63,382 nt of DNA, taken from Bodo saltans (lineage: Eukaryota > Euglenozoa > Kinetoplastea > Eubodonida > Bodonidae). The position numbers were made by a program, and so were the translations under genes. The stretch lies in NCBI GenBank assembly GCA_001460835.1, contig CYKH01001716.1, positions 6,460 to 69,841 of the forward strand, given 5' to 3'. The stretch's first letter is position 1. Every line of letters begins with the position of its first letter. Shown here piece after piece: positions 62,118 to 63,382 of the stretch. The notes beneath the pieces are model-generated. The model was not told where the DNA came from, made no database searches, and saw nothing but the letters and a program-made list of their open reading frames with translations.

Positions 62118-63382
62118 ATGAGCCCCAATGTTGTCGTCGTCGTGGCAGTGTTCGCCGCTTGCCTCGTTGCCGCATCGGCTTATGTCACGGAGGAGCAGGA
62201 GAAGCGCTCGAAGGCCCGCATCATCGAGCACCACAGTCTGCATCCTCCCCACCTCCGCCATAGCCTGGGTGCCGAAGACATTCCGTTCTGGTCCTACAGC
62301 GGAGCTGCTGTCGTGACCGACCACTACATCCGCCTGACTCCTGACCGCCAGAGTACCATCGGTGCCATCTGGAACACCGAGCCCCTTGACCTCCCTGCGT
62401 GGGAGATGATCGTTGGATTCCGTGTCCACTCCAAGTCTGGGTTTGGTGCCGATGGCATGGCCTTGTGGATCGTGGACGACATCCCTACCCAGAGGGGCGG
62501 CCTGTTTGGGCACCCACACGAGTTCCACGGCGTTGGCATTGTGTTCGACTCGTACGACAATGACCGCTATCGCGACAATCCAGCGGTGCACGTGCTCTAC
62601 AATGCCAAGGGGGAGCACAAGGATTACAACACGCAGAGTGACTTCCGTGGCCAGTCCTCAGGCAACTGCTACTTTGACTACCGCAACACGCCAAAGCCAA
62701 CACTTGCTTCTGCACGCATCCGCTACCAAGACAACACGCTGACGGTCTCTATTTCGAAGAGCGCCGAGAAGGGGGAGGTGCTGTGCGCCACCGTCACCGG
62801 CGTGGAACTGAACAGTGGTGACTACTTTATCGGCTTTACCGCGGAGACGGGAGGCATCAGCGATCACCACGACATCCACTACCTTCACTTATACCCCGTT
62901 AGCGGTGTGCAGTACGACCACGACGTGTACGAGCACCAACCCTTCAGCCATAACAATGAAGACGACCAAAAGACGTACTGGAGGGCCAAGACGGAGGAAG
63001 AGGAAGCACAAGAGGCCGCAGCCAAGCTGAAGGAGGAAGAAGCCAACAAGGCTCGTCGCGACGAAGCCCGCCGTGCTGCGGAGGAGGCCAACACTCGGGA
63101 GGTGGAGCGTCGCCGCGTTGCTGCGCTTGAAAAGGAGCTCGACGCGATGCGCAAGAAGGCCGCCGATCAAGAAGCAAGCTTTGCGAAGATCCAGGAACAG
63201 CGTGCTCGCCATCAGAAGGAGCAGTCTCAAGCGGAGGAGCCCGAGGCTGAGGCAGCTGCTGAAGCTGAAGTCGAAACGGACTCCAACGCTGAAGAGCCGG
63301 AGGAGGAACCAAGGCAGGAGGCCGAAGCCGAAGCCGAAGCTGAGCCAGAACCGGAGCCTGAGCCGGTCCCCGTCCCAGCCCC
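62118..63382 (+). CDS. LMAN1: L-type lectin, ERGIC-53/LMAN1-like (3' truncated by window end)
   Basis: A frame open from 62118 to the last base (421 codons, no stop). Residues 1-21 are a signal peptide (SPNVVVVVAVFAACLVAASA). Residues ~30-270 are an L-type lectin domain that in other eukaryotes binds high-mannose glycans and carries glycoproteins from ER to Golgi. Matches to ERGIC-53 are FWSYSGAAVVTDHYIRLTPD, FRVHSKSGFGADGMALWI, GVGIVFDSYDNDRYRDNP with the calcium-binding acidic residues, and NCYFDYRNTPKPTLASARI. The visible remainder is a coiled coil (about 295-380) followed by a Glu/Ala/Pro-rich stretch. A transmembrane segment and ER-export tail should lie beyond 63382. The start is the first ATG after the acceptor tract. 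Confidence 0.92.
   Translation, partial: MSPNVVVVVAVFAACLVAASAYVTEEQEKRSKARIIEHHSLHPPHLRHSLGAEDIPFWSYSGAAVVTDHYIRLTPDRQSTIGAIWNTEPLDLPAWEMIVGFRVHSKSGFGADGMALWIVDDIPTQRGGLFGHPHEFHGVGIVFDSYDNDRYRDNPAVHVLYNAKGEHKDYNTQSDFRGQSSGNCYFDYRNTPKPTLASARIRYQDNTLTVSISKSAEKGEVLCATVTGVELNSGDYFIGFTAETGGISDHHDIHYLHLYPVSGVQYDHDVYEHQPFSHNNEDDQKTYWRAKTEEEEAQEAAAKLKEEEANKARRDEARRAAEEANTREVERRRVAALEKELDAMRKKAADQEASFAKIQEQRARHQKEQSQAEEPEAEAAAEAEVETDSNAEEPEEEPRQEAEAEAEAEPEPEPEPVPVPA

Noticed and set aside
1-63382. tRNA, rRNA or spliced-leader RNA genes
   Set aside because: I found no cloverleaf with recognisable A/B boxes, no rRNA core sequence and no spliced-leader-like donor unit. Small snoRNAs cannot be excluded by eye.

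Overview
The window looks like nuclear DNA of a kinetoplastid flagellate, most plausibly a free-living bodonid related to Bodo saltans. About 25 protein genes lie on the + strand, all in one orientation and with no visible introns. Most intergenic stretches are 100-300 bp, and most start codons sit just downstream of a pyrimidine-rich tract plus AG, the layout of trans-spliced polycistronic units. The cell-biology genes (flagellar-type coiled coils, MCU-type channel, CMGC kinases) are typical eukaryotic cargo. A Ser/Thr-rich surface protein and a multicopy P-loop family point to a bodonid rather than a trypanosomatid. The species assignment is inference.

Layout. 1-1781 has no gene. It holds two near-identical ~398-bp direct repeats carrying a decayed RNase H-like (retroelement) reading frame, then a threefold ~100-bp repeat. 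The gene array follows: giant kinesin (1782-10100), ASCC3/Slh1-type double helicase (10243-16242), CCDC124/Lso2 (16398-17126), coiled-coil basal-body candidate (17248-19119), cysteinyl-tRNA synthetase (19287-21605), coiled-coil protein (21748-24327), and tandem eL18 genes, the second interrupted by a 300-N gap. Next come a beta-propeller/coiled-coil protein (25748-29725), a small coiled coil, an M16 insulysin-type protease (30676-34188), a predicted acylated protein (34389-36395), a small membrane protein, CapZ alpha (37404-38507) and an MCU-like channel subunit (38649-39254). Then two small unknowns, a MAPK-like kinase, an importin-7/8-type karyopherin (42092-45484) and a DHHC palmitoyltransferase (45613-46719).

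Accessory part. 46846-51400 holds an intact P-loop NTPase with a possible nuclease-like C-terminal half, followed by broken and chimeric relatives. A bacterial-looking nucleotidyltransferase (51508-52338) lies next to them. After a second CMGC kinase come a Ser/Thr-rich multi-pass surface protein (54477-58133), a largely disordered protein, a U-box gene with two frame breaks (59913-61867), and an ERGIC-53-like L-type lectin that runs off the right edge (62118 onward).

Together the genes cover translation and ribosome quality control (eL18, CysRS, ASCC3, CCDC124), cytoskeleton and flagellum (kinesin, CapZ, coiled coils), secretion and acylation (lectin, DHHC, acylated proteins) and mitochondrial calcium (MCU). 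As usual in kinetoplastids, neighbours share a transcription unit rather than a pathway. Several sequence features (314-bp identical repeats, a duplicated membrane hairpin, a 52-bp frame-breaking duplication, a gap of implausible size) mean that assembly error must be weighed against real biology.
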